Part shown: positions 1 through 11,948 of the stretch, in pieces
How positions within the stretch are numbered: the first letter of the stretch is position 1
Layout: every line of letters starts with the position of its first letter
NCBI GenBank assembly: GCA_020726505.1
Contig: JAHLEZ010000008.1
Span: 1,302,001 to 1,366,000 of the forward strand
Source of the DNA: Leptodontidium sp. MPI-SDFR-AT-0119
Lineage: Eukaryota; Ascomycota; Leotiomycetes; Helotiales; Leptodontidiaceae
Direction of reading: 5' to 3'
Length of the DNA stretch: 64,000 bases
The notes under the pieces: generated by a model
The model's input: the letters and a program-made list of their open reading frames with translations, nothing else
The model's database searches: none
Told to the model about the DNA's origin: nothing
Translations under genes and position numbers: made by a program

Positions 1-969
1 GCTATGCGGGAAGCATGTGGTTGTTGAAAAGCCGTTCGTGAACTCCAGCCAGGAAGCGGATGAGCTGGTCGAGTTAGGGAAACGTCAAAATAAGCTCGTG
101 ACAGTGTATCATAGTAAGTATCTCGAGATCTATTTTTCAAGAGCTAACTACTAACTGTGTCGCTCCAGATCGACGTTATGATGGTGATTTTTTGACGGTG
201 AAGAGTCTGATTCAAGGTGGCGTCTTGGGTGAATTGATTGAATTCGAGAGTCACTTTGATTGGGACGACCCTGGATGGCTGGCAACTTTCGAGGAGAAGT
301 ATGTTCCTGGAAGGGGAATGCTCTTTGGACTAGGAGCGCACACTGCGGATCAGGTCCTTCATCTTTTTGGGCGTCCAGATAGCGTGTTCGCCATCCTCAG
401 ATCACATCGAGTTCGCGGTAGTGCTGTTGATGATTGGCATACGCTCATCTTACAATATGCTGGAGAACAAAATGGAGGCGTGGTAGTGACTTTAAAAAGC
501 ACTCAAGTCAGTCCCATGACGAAACAACTTCGATTTTTCATTCGCGGTAGGAAAGGCACTTATGTCAAAGTAAGTACTCCAAAAAGGGCTTGCCAACATT
601 GCCCCTCTATGATCTAACTTGCCAATTTAGCATCATCACGACATCCAAGAACATCAAATCTTTTCTGGAACGACTGCTCTGAATCCTAAACTGGGGAAGG
701 AAGATCCATCCAGATATGGAGAACTGACGACTACGACAATGTACGATGAGTCATTTCAAAGGGAGGATAGAAGTGGAAGGCAGCCACGATATGTAGGAAA
801 TCTACCTACTATCCCAGGAAAGTGGAAGGGATATTATGAAGATCTCGCCCAGGCTCTTTTGAATGGTAGTGAATTCCAGGTGACTGCGGAGGGCGCCAGA
901 GATGGCATCCGCCTGTTTGAACTCGCGCGAGAAAGTGCTGAAACGGGAAGAGTTGTTAGCTGGAATTAA
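1..969 (+). CDS. Gfo/Idh/MocA family NAD(P)-dependent oxidoreductase, 5' end outside the window
   Basis: Three exons can be read: 2-113, 169-569 and 631-969, with introns 114-168 and 570-630, both GT-AG with CTAAC-type branch points. About 283 residues are visible. They begin within the nucleotide-binding domain at GKHVVVEKPF, whose EKP motif is the conserved catalytic lysine region of the family. The second exon starts NRRYDGDF and runs through GVLGELIEFESHFD into the C-terminal alpha/beta domain. The stop follows VVSWN. The Rossmann GxGxxG start lies upstream of base 1. Members oxidise or reduce sugars, inositols or dihydrodiols with NAD(P); the substrate cannot be told here. It lies beside a sugar transporter and a beta-glucosidase, so a role in sugar catabolism is a fair inference. 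Confidence 0.88.
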
Positions 970-1754
970 TTTGAAAAGACATTGAAGACACGGCGTCTGT
1001 AGTCGCTTATCATCGTCGATTAAACAATTGCCTCTTAAAAAGACTACTTGGGACTAAACTTCTAGTTGAATTTTCTTTTCATGTTCTACTTTCTATCCAT
1101 CTTGTGGATATCTGAGTCCGTTTTCGAGTCTGATAGAGTCCATAATCTTGATAATGTGCAGTGACTCAGCTAACTGTATCACTTTTTTCTCCTGAGTCCC
1201 TTACCCAGATCTTCCCCGACAGCTTCCTGATCATTAAAATGCCACTTTTAGGTAGGATGGAACTCAATCCTTCTCTCATCCTTTCTGCTCCCTCTTATAA
1301 TAATATAGAGGGACTTAGAAGCCACTCCCCCGACAAGAACGCTGCCTTTCGACCCTTTGACTTTCCCAAAAATCGGATCTCCTTTGTTGAGCATTGATGT
1401 CGTGCAGATTGCCTGCCTGTGCCTTGAGCGAGGGGTACTTGAAAATAATCGATGTCATCTCGTCAACTCCTTCAGTGATTGTCACGTTACTTGAAACTAT
1501 TGAGCTTTCGGAAGATTGTCTCAAAGGATATTGATGCAGAATGATGGATATCCAGGTCAAGGTATAGATGTACCGATGTCTCAGAGCGCACCTGCGCCTC
1601 TCATAGGATCGACCAAACGAGAGTCCGCTGGAGGCGACGACAGGAGTATATCATTGTTGAAATGTATAAAGATACGGCTGATGTCTCCGATAACTCTTTC
1701 ATGGTGAATAATTTCTTGGAGTGAGGAAATTGTTGGGAAAACCCTCGTCCACAC
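970..1754. other. Intergenic, no gene seen
   Basis: The short open frames here lack a family match or consistent splice signals. The stretch carries the 3' flank of the upstream oxidoreductase gene and of the oxidoreductase fragment on the other strand. Confidence 0.5.
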
Positions 1755-1990
1755 GCGTCGATTTCGTCAGCAAGCCCGTCATCACTTTCTGAGTACGGTG
1801 CTGACTTTCCATGAGATACACTCCTTGTTTCTTCGCTGTTTGGATCAACATCTCTGCCTCCTTCGCATTGATAGTCAGCGACTTCTCGCACAAAATATTC
1901 TTGCCCGCGTGGATGACATCCATGGCATCGAGGTAATTATGAACAGTAAGTGTTTGACTCTCGGAAATCACAAAACCGCCGCCCATTGAG
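1755..1990 (-). pseudogene. Fragment of a second Gfo/Idh/MocA oxidoreductase (dihydrodiol dehydrogenase-like)
   Basis: On the minus strand about 75 residues match only the middle of the family's nucleotide-binding domain: an AGKNILCEKSLTINAKEAE block and QGVYLMESQHR, which correspond to the usual AGKHVLCEKP and LMEAMWTR motifs. The GxGxxA start and the whole C-terminal domain are missing, and the frame runs open into the tail of the neighbouring transcription factor gene. EKP has become EKS. It is best read as a relic of a lost gene. It is not a piece of the first gene, because its sequence differs and it points the other way. Confidence 0.6.
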
Positions 1991-2008
1991 CTCCTCAAAA
2001 TCATAGAT

Positions 2009-4291
2009 TCATACAGGCGCCGCAATGTCAGACAACTCATGCCGTACCAGTTCCATACAATATGCCACACCGCCTCTCGTCTGGTTTGCCAGCGTCCCAT
2101 ATCGTTCCAACGCGTAGAGGATCGCTTCTCTCCAGTCTTCAGGTACCTGCAACCGCGCTGCCATATTCAGAGATGCCATCCTCTGGCCCCTGACAGCGCC
2201 AATCAACATCATGGCACACGCAGTTGTGTTGCGGACCGAGATCCACATCCCATGGTCCAATCTTACGTAATTATACGTGCTTCGTAGCTTCCAAGCACAA
2301 TATTTGAGCCCTAAAGATGCCAGACCGACAACGCTCTCGATGAGTTCTTCTGGTAAGACGACAGATTGATTCAAGCTGATTTTGAGGAAGGGCCGACATA
2401 AAAGCTCTTGAATGAACAGGTAACGCGCGCGAAGAATATGAGAGGTCAAATTTAGTTCAGAGGAAATGCTTGTGCTGGGTAATTCGAATGATACAGACGG
2501 CGGTAGAGATTCATACCACTCTTGGAGTTGAGATAGGAAGACCTCGTAATCGTGAAGTAGCGTTCGGGTTTTGCTCAAGCTGCGAGCAATGCCAATCTTG
2601 GAATGTGATTCCACGATTCGGTTAATTAGATGGCGAGCTGCAATGTCGGAGAGATAAAAATACCAACTGACTGTCCCCTCATCCGGACCCAATTCTGCAA
2701 CCATTGAATCCTGAGAAATCGGAGGTATGGGAAACATAATCCGATCCTCGATATGTTCCAGGACAGACCCATGCATTCCCAATTCGTACCGAATTTCCCT
2801 GTTGGAAAAATGTCAGCAATATATACCAAGATTCCATGATGAAGGTAGAAATTCGTACAGTTCTGATTTATATGAAGTGTAGAAAGTACTTTGTTCGAGG
2901 GTTTGTAACATCGACTGTTGAAGCTGGACATCTAAGTTTCCTCTTGGATTCCTGCTGTGGTGAGTGAGTGCATCATCCTTATTTTCTGGCAAGTTAATTA
3001 ATTACCTTGCTATTACAGCGGAATACCAGGCGTTGCCTGCCATTGAAAAATGCTTCCACGCCTCAAGTGGTTGTAGACAGCACATGAACCATATCCTGTA
3101 GAACCGTTGGTAAAAATTCCCCTGCACAAGGTTGCCTCTTGCTGAAGAGTGTTGAGAAACGAGATAAATGCTCACCCGGTCAAGCACAAGCATTGTGCCG
3201 ACTCAATAGTATTGTAGGTCATTGCTAGTCCAAGTCTCTTTGAAGCCACGCTCCAGAAACGACATGCACTCTCCTCATGCTCCTTTTGCCTTGCCTGATT
3301 GTAAGCTGGATCGTCCGAAGTAGGTTCTTGACAGATTGCTCCAATGGCACACACAATAGCTACTAAGCATGACCGAGTGGTCCAGTCAAACCCATTTTCC
3401 GAGACGTGTGCGACATAGTGGTGCAAGGTCGTCAAATCCAACATCGGATTCTTGGAGTGCACAACGTGAATATAATTCTTCTCCAGCTCCTTTAGATAGA
3501 CCAGGGCGGTGGAAGGCAAAGCATCTGAAAATCGGATGGATTCGCAATCATCGACCGGAACAGTTGGAAGCCCTTGGGGGAAGACCTTCCATTGTAGGAT
3601 GGAGTCCAAACCTTCAGAGGCTGTGGGGTGTAAGGGAGATGCAGCCTGTCCCCCGGGATCATCTTCCTCAACGAGGTCAGCGACGTGATTTGAGTCTTCA
3701 ATGGCTGCTGGAATGTTGTATTGCCCTGGATCTACAGACCAGCTTTGGCCATCATCTTGAAGAAGCGGACGATAGGCTTGCTGCTGCTGCTGCTGTTGTT
3801 GTTGTTGTTGAATAACACGAGTGAGGTGTTGAACGGCTTGCAAGACTTCGTGTCCAATATTTTGGCAGCTTCTGAAGGGTAAGTTAGAGGAAGTGCGCGG
3901 AACGAACGAATTGGCATTCTGGTGGAGCGGGGTCAGACATCACGTACAATGGGGGTTGCGACATGTGGTTTTCGAGCCCGTCATACTGACAATCACCACC
4001 AGTTCTGTCGCAATAACCACATGTCGGCCGGACTCCATTACATTTGGTTTTCCTCGCACGACACGTCGCGCAAGCAACAGCAGCGCGTAGGCGGGGTCGT
4101 GGACCAGCTAGCAGTAGCTCTGGACCCGTAGCATTACCATTACTATTAGAAGCATCCGTTGAGGATTGCGGTCGATGCTCGGTCGTGCTGTCAGTGCGGG
4201 CTCTCTTCAGAGGTTGACGATTTCCTGTCGGCGTCGTGCTTGGGTCTGGGTAGCTCCCCGAGCTGGACGGCGATTCCTCGAAGCGCCGCAT
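2009..4291 (-). CDS. Zn(2)-C6 fungal-type transcription factor with fungal_trans middle domain
   Basis: The model is complement(2009-2798, 2859-2954, 3006-3095, 3176-3871, 3948-4291), which gives 671 residues in one consistent frame. Residues 74-101 are a perfect zinc binuclear cluster (C74, C77, C84, C91, C94, C101; spacing 2-6-6-2-6) preceded by a Ser/Thr-rich tail and a basic KRAR patch. An 11-residue glutamine run (coded 3779-3811) follows the cluster. The middle has the fungal_trans domain, including QCLCLTGIWFMCCLQPLEAW and YKSELEIRYELG, each rebuilt exactly across introns, which supports the model. Such proteins bind CGG-type sites in the nucleus and switch on pathway genes. It is divergent from the sugar transporter across a 1.1 kb shared promoter, so it may control that locus; this is inference. 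Confidence 0.9.
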
Positions 4292-5376
4292 GACGGACGC
4301 AGCAGTCTCATGGAAAACGACCTATCGCGGTCTACCCGATGCGATGGACAAGATTGGGGGGGGGGGATATGGAGGATGTACGGAGATCCTGCTCAGGGGG
4401 CGGTGGTAGCATTGATTGAGAAAGTCGAAAGAAAACACCGGGGAGGGGTCCGATGCTTCTACAATCCCTGGGAGATTTAGATTTATAGAATACGGGGCAG
4501 CAGTGGAGTACTGTAATGTCAGTGCAGTCAGTGCAGGGGCCGCCACCTGACGCAGATGCGACTTTCACTTACACACCAACAACTAAGTAACTCCCAAGCC
4601 AAAGTTTACGTACAACTAAATGATTTGTCTCACGGGTTTGCATCGAGTAATTAAGGCAAGTAAGGAAGTTTGGAATCAGCCACCAAAGCCACCTAGGTAC
4701 TTCCCTTGGCTCTGATCTGTTACTATCCTGACTTATTGACTAACTGACTAACTTACTAACTTACTGTCTGTATGGTGAAAACAAGCAGAGCACTAAGCGA
4801 GGAGTCGCGCATCGATCGGGTAACTACCCGACGACCTCTCCTCTCTCTTTGGCCCTCCTGCACTCACGCTTCACTCCCACTCCCACTCACTCACTGACGA
4901 AATGCCCAGCCCAGCCCAGCCCTGCCCTGCCCTGCCCTGCCAACTAAAGCAGTTACTGGAACGCCACAGGTCTTTAACGTTTTGCCTTGCCCCAATTCCC
5001 CAGCCTCCCCCGCACTGCACTGGATGGTAGAACGGGTCCGGAGCAGGCAGTTAGTTAGTTGGTTGGTTGGTTGGTTGGTTGGTTGGTTGGTTGGTTGGAT
5101 GCAGCAAGTAGATGAGGCTAAGGGAGAGACAAGGGGAGAGAAGAGAGAGAGAAAGGCTTGCAGCAAACAAATAGCCAAGCCAAGTCAAGTTGTCAAGTAT
5201 ATCAAGCCCTCAATGCCTCGTCTCATCATCATGAGTTTCTACCACAGGCTTCTTATCCCTTCTCCATCTTCGTCATCTAGGTCTTGAGACTGAGCGCATT
5301 CGATCGACTAAACCACTGCAAGGACGAGAAAGAAAATCTACTTCTCAACTTCACCTCCTCCACCTCGCTCGCAATC
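4292..5376. promoter_or_regulatory. Divergent promoter region between the Zn2Cys6 regulator and the sugar transporter
   Basis: This 1.1 kb stretch separates two divergently read genes and holds no convincing gene. It contains low-complexity blocks: a G run near 4359-4367, repeated CCTGCC/CAGCC near 4912-4940 and a TTGG array at 5059-5098. A TACTGTA heptamer lies at 4508-4514. The last 100 bases before the transporter start are CT-rich, as is common at fungal transcription starts. Confidence 0.5.
5059..5098 (+). repeat. (TTGG)10 tetranucleotide microsatellite
   Basis: Ten uninterrupted TTGG units (CCAA on the other strand) sit about 280 bp upstream of the transporter start codon. Confidence 0.95.
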
Positions 5377-7200
5377 ATGGGGCTTTTCAAGAAAGCACTC
5401 AAAGGCAGCAGCAGCACATCTCAATATCCAGCAGAGCTGCTTGCTGTACGTACACCCTACTCCTACTCCTCTGCTCAAAGTGCAAAGTGCAAAGATTGAC
5501 TGACTCTTCGCAAAGGTGTTGCCCGATGACCCTCGTCCGTGGTATCGAATCCCTCACATACGGCGCCTCAACCTGATCCTCTTGGTTCCTTTGATATCGG
5601 CTGCTGCCCTTGGTTTCGATGGTGAGAGAGCAATTAACCTCTCTTTACTCCTCACAAGATATATAGCTAATTAACTGCGAAGGGGCCATGATGAACGGCC
5701 TACAGTCCCTGCCGCAGTGGAGGTCAACCTTTGGCAAGCCAGAAGGTGCTCTCCTTGGATTTATGAACGCTGTTTACCCATTGTCCAAAGTCATTGGCTT
5801 GTTCCCTGCTACCTGGCTCGGTGACAATTATGGACGAAGGAGACCAATGTTTGTTGGCTTTCTGCTTCTGCCCATTGGAGCTGCACTACAAGCCGCCGCA
5901 CAAAATACACCCATGTTTATTGCCTCCAGATTCGTGCTCGGCTTTTCTACTTCTTTCCTAGCACAACCGTCCCCTATTCTAGTGACGGAATTAGCATATC
6001 CAACGCAAAGAGCAAAGATAACTTCTCTTTACAATACCTTCTTCGTAAGTTTGGTGATACCTATGTACTTTGTAAGACTCCTACTGACGATGTTAGTATC
6101 TCGGAGCGGTGCTAGCAGCTTGGTCAACTTTCGGAACATTCAGGATTCAATCAACTTGGGCATGGCGCATCCCATCGCTTCTCCAAGCAGTTATGCCGTC
6201 AATCCAATTCGCATTCTTCTACTGGCTTCCAGAGTCTCCAAGGTATGCCATAGCAGCGAGCGACTTGAAACGTTCCCATAGACTAACATCAACTCTCAGA
6301 TGGCTTATTGCACACGGACAAGAGGAGAAGGCTCGACAAATATTCACCAAGTATCACGGAAACGGCGACCACAACTCTCCACTCGTCGACTTCGAGGTTG
6401 CCGAAATCAACGAATCCTTGCAGCGAAATACTCTGGACAACCACTCCAATTCTTATGTTGACCTCATGCGCACTGCCCCGAACCGGAGACGAATGTTGAT
6501 CGCGGTTGGTATTGCATTCTTCGCCCAGTGGAGTGGGTGCAGCGTGGTGTCCTACTACTTGACCCTTGTTCTCAACACCATTGGCATCCGGGATGTTGCG
6601 CACCAAACTCTGATCAACGGCATGTTGCAAATTTTCAACTGGATTGTCGCTGTCTGCGGTGGAGCCCTTCTAGTCGATCGTGTAGGTCGCCGTCGTCTTT
6701 TCCTGATCGCCACCACCGGTATGTTCTGCGCGTACATTCCTTGGACAGTTTTGAACGCCGAGTTTGCGAAAACTCATAACCAGGCTCTTGGAAACTCGGT
6801 GTTGATATTTATCTTCGTTTATTACTTCTTCTACGACATTGCCTGGACCCCACTCCCCCTTGCCTACACCGCAGAGATCTTCCCATACTCGCTTCGCGGC
6901 CGTGCCATCACTGTCAACTACATCGGAACATACGCTGGTCTCATCAGCGGTCAATTCATCAACCCAATAGCAATGAAGGCCATCACATGGCACTACTATA
7001 TTGTATTCTGCGGGATTTTGGCATTCCTTGTGGTTGCGATTTACTTCCTCGTTCCTGAAACGAAAGGGCACACACTTGAAGAGATCAATGAGATCTTTGA
7101 AGGCCCACAGGTTCCATTGAACGTTGCAGTTACCGATGGGAAGGGTGGTACGCAGGCTACCGAAATGGAGGTTTCGTCAGATGCCTCTCGAAAAGTCTAG
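5377..7200 (+). CDS. MFS sugar transporter (hexose/lactose permease type)
   Basis: Five exons (5377-5445, 5516-5621, 5683-6044, 6097-6242, 6300-7200) give 527 residues, the usual size for a 12-helix sugar porter. Family marks: GDNYGRRRP after helix 2, ELAYPTQRAKITSLYNT after helix 4, LPESPRWL rebuilt across the last intron at the end of helix 6, VDRVGRRRLF in the second half, and the PETKG motif with LEEINEIFEG near the end. These are standard for proton-coupled sugar transporters of the plasma membrane. The short N-terminus and overall pattern suit the lactose/cellobiose or hexose permease branch, but the substrate cannot be fixed. It lies between the regulator and an intracellular beta-glucosidase, which suggests uptake of a glucoside. 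Confidence 0.93.
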
Positions 7201-9240
7201 TTTCGAGTGCGATCTCGGAATCTACCTGAGCAGTCGCTCCGGGTCACTCTCCGAGTATCTAGTGATTTTAGGGAATAAGGTAGTGTATCGCCTTGAAGTC
7301 ACCGCCCGTCTTTACTGGTGTTACGATTTGATTTTAGTTATGCGTAGGAATGTGGTGTGGTGTGACTGTTGGGGAAGTGGCTAGCAGGTAGTGATAGACC
7401 GCAGTTTAGTTCAATTCATTCGAGTCCTGATAAATTCTTAAAATTCTTGATCTTTGTTGAAATCGCTTCCAGCTTCTAGTTTCATACACCAACTGCTCAA
7501 GTACATCTTATTATTATCAGGCAGGTATCCATTGACAGGTGTAGTTCGAGCTCAGAGATCACTCACTGGAGATGAAAGCGTTCTCAACACACAATCTTAC
7601 AATGAATGAGTGCTGTGATATTCCAAGAAACTTCCTTCGTCAGATGATGCAGATTGGTCCCACAAGGTAGGATATGTCTTGGAATTGGGAACGGCACGGT
7701 AAGAGAGCGATGAATTCCTAGAGGCACGCGACAGTCAGGATTTCTATCGCCTGCCTCCTTGATCATACCTGGGAGGGAGCCGGCATCGGAAACTAATCTA
7801 CAGACAGGACAGGATCTAGGCCGGCCTCTCCTCTTCGCTAAGAACGAACTTCGGCTAAGACCGAGGATCCTGCTTGCTTGAGTGCCTTTTAAAGTTCCTA
7901 GGTGTGTCTGGGGAAAGCCTGCCAGGGTCAGTGCCGGGCACCTCCCTCGCTTGCTGTAGCTGCTATCGGGTAGGAAACGGATGTCCCGGTGCAAATACAC
8001 CTCACGAGGTTTCGAACAAGCAACATTCTTTTGAAAGTCTTCTTTAGGGAAAGTAACCCAACCGCTTTCTGTGCGCGATGAAATAGGCCAAACCCCTATT
8101 CTTTCATGCGGGCGTCTCGTCACCAACCACCCTTCATATAACCGGAAGAGAAAGTGAAGCTTTAAGGAATCATATATTCAGCCGACCTACGAAGATGAGT
8201 ATACTTTAGAACTCAAGGAGTTTTACGAGGCTGTCACTGGAGTAAAAGAGATAAAAACTGGCGCTGAAGATACGCGGGAGGGTCTTGAGATATTTAGCAT
8301 GATACTTCAAGCTCTGAGGTGGCAGTAGAACGGTGAAGAATAAGACAAAACAATTTGTTAAATTTCTTTCAGGGTTTGCTCCCTTCTATGAGCTATGTGA
8401 CTTCTCTTCGGAAGCGTAGGGATCAAAGGCTCGTGTGCGCGGGACACCGCAACCGCCTGTCCCCCAATGGTAGTTCTACGATGATCATGGTGGCTATCTC
8501 TTTCTCGCTGGTATTCCGTGTCCCCGGTTCTCAAGTGTCTGACTCCTCCGCTACCAAGAGCCACTTCCACTAAATATCACTTCAGCATGATTAAAGTTGT
8601 AAGATGCCAGAGGAGCGAAGGGCTGTCTCAAAGATCCAAGTGTGGCAAGATCAACAAAGTAGGTCTACCATTGCTAAGATGATTCCAAGGATACCCATTT
8701 CTCCAGTTCGGGGATATGATCCATTATTGTTCCTTATTCATTTTAGCGGCGCAGAATATGCAAACTACAGTGCCGGGGAATAGAGTGAGCCTACAACATC
8801 CTGCAACAGTACATCGAGCGTGGGTGGATGAGGGCACACACCAAACCCAGGTACTTGCCCGGTTGCGATCTCCACAGCGTGTCAGCGAATGGTCTATAGA
8901 ATTCTAGGTAGAATACTGAGACATATTATTATAGCTCGCAAATCCAATCGGGTTTAGTTATTACCGTCGAGTCTGGTACAAGAGAGTCAACCTTGCCGTC
9001 GGGGAGAAGCCGACTGTACGTCCCAGGAGGACCGCGGGGTACACACAGTAGCGGAGGGGGCCTCCTATTGTATTCTCCACCCAAACACCTCACTTTTTCT
9101 GAGCTCTCCTTTGAAGGTACATCTTTGAAATCTCATAAACATCGCTTCAATTCCAACTGACAATATTTTGAGTAACAAACACCTTCACCCATTCAGCAAA
9201 TCTTCACCGTTCTGATTCCTTCCTTGTTGCTCTTTTCGTG
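7201..9240. other. 2 kb intergenic with one unrecognised 180-codon open frame
   Basis: A minus-strand open frame at 7584-8126 has no recognisable domain, has no ATG start I trust and is arginine/serine-rich without a hydrophobic core, so I do not call it a gene. The last 130 bp before 9241 are pyrimidine-rich and likely hold the transcription start of the GH3 gene. Confidence 0.4.
9000..9012. promoter_or_regulatory. CGG-N7-CCG inverted triplet upstream of the GH3 gene
   Basis: An inverted CGG/CCG pair with a 7-base spacer lies about 230 bp before the start codon. Zn2Cys6 dimers commonly bind such triplets with a fixed spacer, and one such regulator is encoded nearby. A single occurrence in a GC-rich patch is weak evidence. 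Confidence 0.2.
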
Positions 9241-11948
9241 ATGTCCGTAATAGACGTTGAGGCCGTGCTAGGGGATTTGAGCTTGAACGAGAAGGTTTCA
9301 CTACTCGCTGGTTGGTTTTACGCCTCAACTCTCTCTTTGCTTAAATACCCTCTAAAACTTGGTTAATTTTCAGGTCGTGATTTTTGGCATACAACTGCGA
9401 TTCCTCGACTGAATATTCCTTCTTTACGACTGTCGGATGGCCCCAATGGAATTCGTGGCATCCATTTTTTCAATTCAACACCATCTGCATGTCTCCCATG
9501 CGGGACGGCTTTGGGAGCAACATGGGACGAATCTTTGATGCAAGACCTTGGTGTTCTCATGGCCGAGGAGTCTAAAGCGAAAGGAGTACATGTCATTCTC
9601 GGCCCTACAGTAAACATTCAAAGATCGCCCCTAGGAGGTCGAGGTTTTGAGAGCTTTGCCGAAGATCCTGTATTGTCAGGTATGATGGCAAACGCGCTTT
9701 GCAGGGGGATAGAAAGCCAGGGTATCGCATCAGCGATAAAACACTTTGTTTGCAACGACCAGGAAGACAAGCGCATGGCTGTCGATATCAGAATCAGTGA
9801 ACGAGCACTGCGTGAAATCTATTTGCTCCCGTTTATGTTAGCCGTACGAGACAGCAAACCCAGTGCAGTTATGGCCGCATACAACAAAATCAACGGAACC
9901 CACGTTAGCGAGAGTAAAGGTATTCTTGATGGCATATTACGCAAGGAATGGGGATGGAATGGTTTGGTCATGAGCGATTGGTAAGGCCGGTTATCAATCC
10001 TATTGCCCATAATCAGATTGACTAATAAAATATAGGTATGGCACCTACAGTGTCAATGAGTCTATTGAGGCAGGACTGGATTTAGAAATGCCTGGACCAC
10101 CTAGGTGGAGAACTCCTGCCCTTCTCCATTCGATAGCTTGCGACAAACTCTGTGTGACTGAAATTGACAATCGAGTGCGAAATGTACTGGGACTCGTCAG
10201 TCGTTTGGCAGAGAGTGGCCTTGAGCAAGATATGGAAGAATCTACGAGAGACATTGACGAGACAAGAATATTGCTTCGAAGAGCTGCCGCCGAGTCTATT
10301 GTTCTGATGAAGAATGATGAAAATATCCTTCCCCTCCGGACGGACAAGAAAGTCGCAGTCATTGGACCAAACAGTAGAATTTCGGCTTATTGTGGAGGTG
10401 GCAGCGCATCCTTATCTTCATACTACGCTGTTGCTCCGTATGATGGGGTCAACCGGTTCTGTTCAGACATTGAGCATGCTCAAGGTTGTTATGGACACCG
10501 ACTACTCCCACTCCTGAATGGCATGACTGAGACGGCCAACGGTGAACAGGGATTTACTTTCCGAGCATACCACGATGGGCCCGAGATTCCCGATCGCAAA
10601 TCTTTTGATGAGGTTCGTGTCACCAACAGCTATTTCTTTTTGACGGACTATGAGCACCCAAATTTGAACGGAAGTCTTTTCTATGCCGAGATAGAGACCT
10701 ATTTGTCTCCTTTGGAAGACACCATCTGGGACTTTGGTCTTCAAGTTCATGGCACATGTACATTGGAAGTGGATGGGAACCTAGTAGTGGACAACGCCAC
10801 AAGGCAGGTTGCCGGAAATTCATTCTTCGGTGCTGGTACGAGAGAAGAGAGAGGCACGATGTTGCTTAAAGGTGGACAAAAGCACAAACTACTCGTTCAA
10901 TTCGCCAGTGCGCAAACGTCCAAGCTGACAAGGAATGGCGTAACTGCGTTTAGGAAAGGCGGCTTCCGCCTGGGTGGTTGTCCTCGTCTGGATGAGGAAG
11001 CCGAGATTGAACGGGCGGTTCGGGTTGCAAAATCCGCAGATCAAGTAATTGTCTTTGCAGGTTTAAACGTAAATTTTCAAAAGCCGACCCCTAGATTCAG
11101 CTAACGATATCCTAGGATGACTGGGAGTCAGAAGGACATGATCGACAGACTATGGATCTCCCACCCGGCACCGACACCCTCATTTTCAAAATTCTCGAAG
11201 TCAAACCAGATGCAGTTGTGGTCATTCAAAGTGGTACCCCCAGTCACCATGCCGTGGGCAACACATTGTCGCGCACTTATCCATGCTTGGTATGGAGGGA
11301 ACGAGACTGGTAATGCCATAGCCGACGTCCTCTTCGGAGCCATCAATCCTGTAAGTTGGTCAACATCAAGATAATCCAATCAAGATCTAACGGATACAGT
11401 CTGCGAAGCTTCCTCTTACGTTTCCTAAACGACTTCAAGATAATCCAGCCTTCCTCAATTACAAGTCAGAGAACGGCCGTATCATTTATGGTGAGGATAT
11501 ATTCGTGGGTTATCGGTGGTACGAAAAAGTCAATATCCCTGTACTGTTTCCATTTGGACATGGCTTGTCCTACACAACCTTTGCCCTTTCCTCCTTGAAT
11601 GTGAGACTCGAGGACGGCAAGCTTCATGTCTCAGTCGAGGTTGCGAATACTGGAGATATCGATGGTGCCGAGGTCGTCCAGGTCTACATCTCCTCATGCA
11701 CGTTACCTGTAATCCAGACCGTCAAGGAGCTGAAGGGATGGAGAAAGGTGGCCCTGAAAAGAAAAGAACGGACGATCGTAGCAATCGAAGTTTCTGGGAA
11801 ATATGCCACTAGTTACTGGAATGAGGCCAGAAATTGCTGGCACCAAGTTCCTGGTACATATACTGTATCTGTTGGTAACAGTAGTCGAGGAGATTTTCTG
11901 CAAGATTATTTTAGCATTGAGAAAGAGGTGTTTTGGAACGGAATATAA
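9241..11948 (+). CDS. GH3 beta-glucosidase, cytoplasmic type, with PA14 insert; carries a one-base frameshift
   Basis: Exons are 9241-9310, 9374-9980, 10036-11068, 11116-11350 and 11400-11948; about 830 residues if the frame is corrected. The N-terminus ([24 protein letters not shown]) enters the TIM barrel directly with no signal peptide. Motifs are [34 protein letters not shown] and VMSDW; the aspartate of SDW (about residue 225, spanning an intron) is the catalytic nucleophile. The alpha/beta domain has [11 protein letters not shown]14 insert begins near [10 protein letters not shown], and a C-terminal Fn3-like domain follows [10 protein letters not shown]. In exon 4 a run of five C at 11237-11241 breaks the frame: upstream reads VVVIQSGTP and downstream TMPWA...[18 protein letters not shown] in another frame. 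All other junctions are in phase, so this is a recent pseudogenising change or a sequencing error. Confidence 0.9.

Noticed and set aside
7584..8126. 180-codon open frame on the minus strand
   Set aside because: No ATG start that fits, no domain, arginine/serine-rich without hydrophobic core; likely chance in moderately GC-rich DNA.
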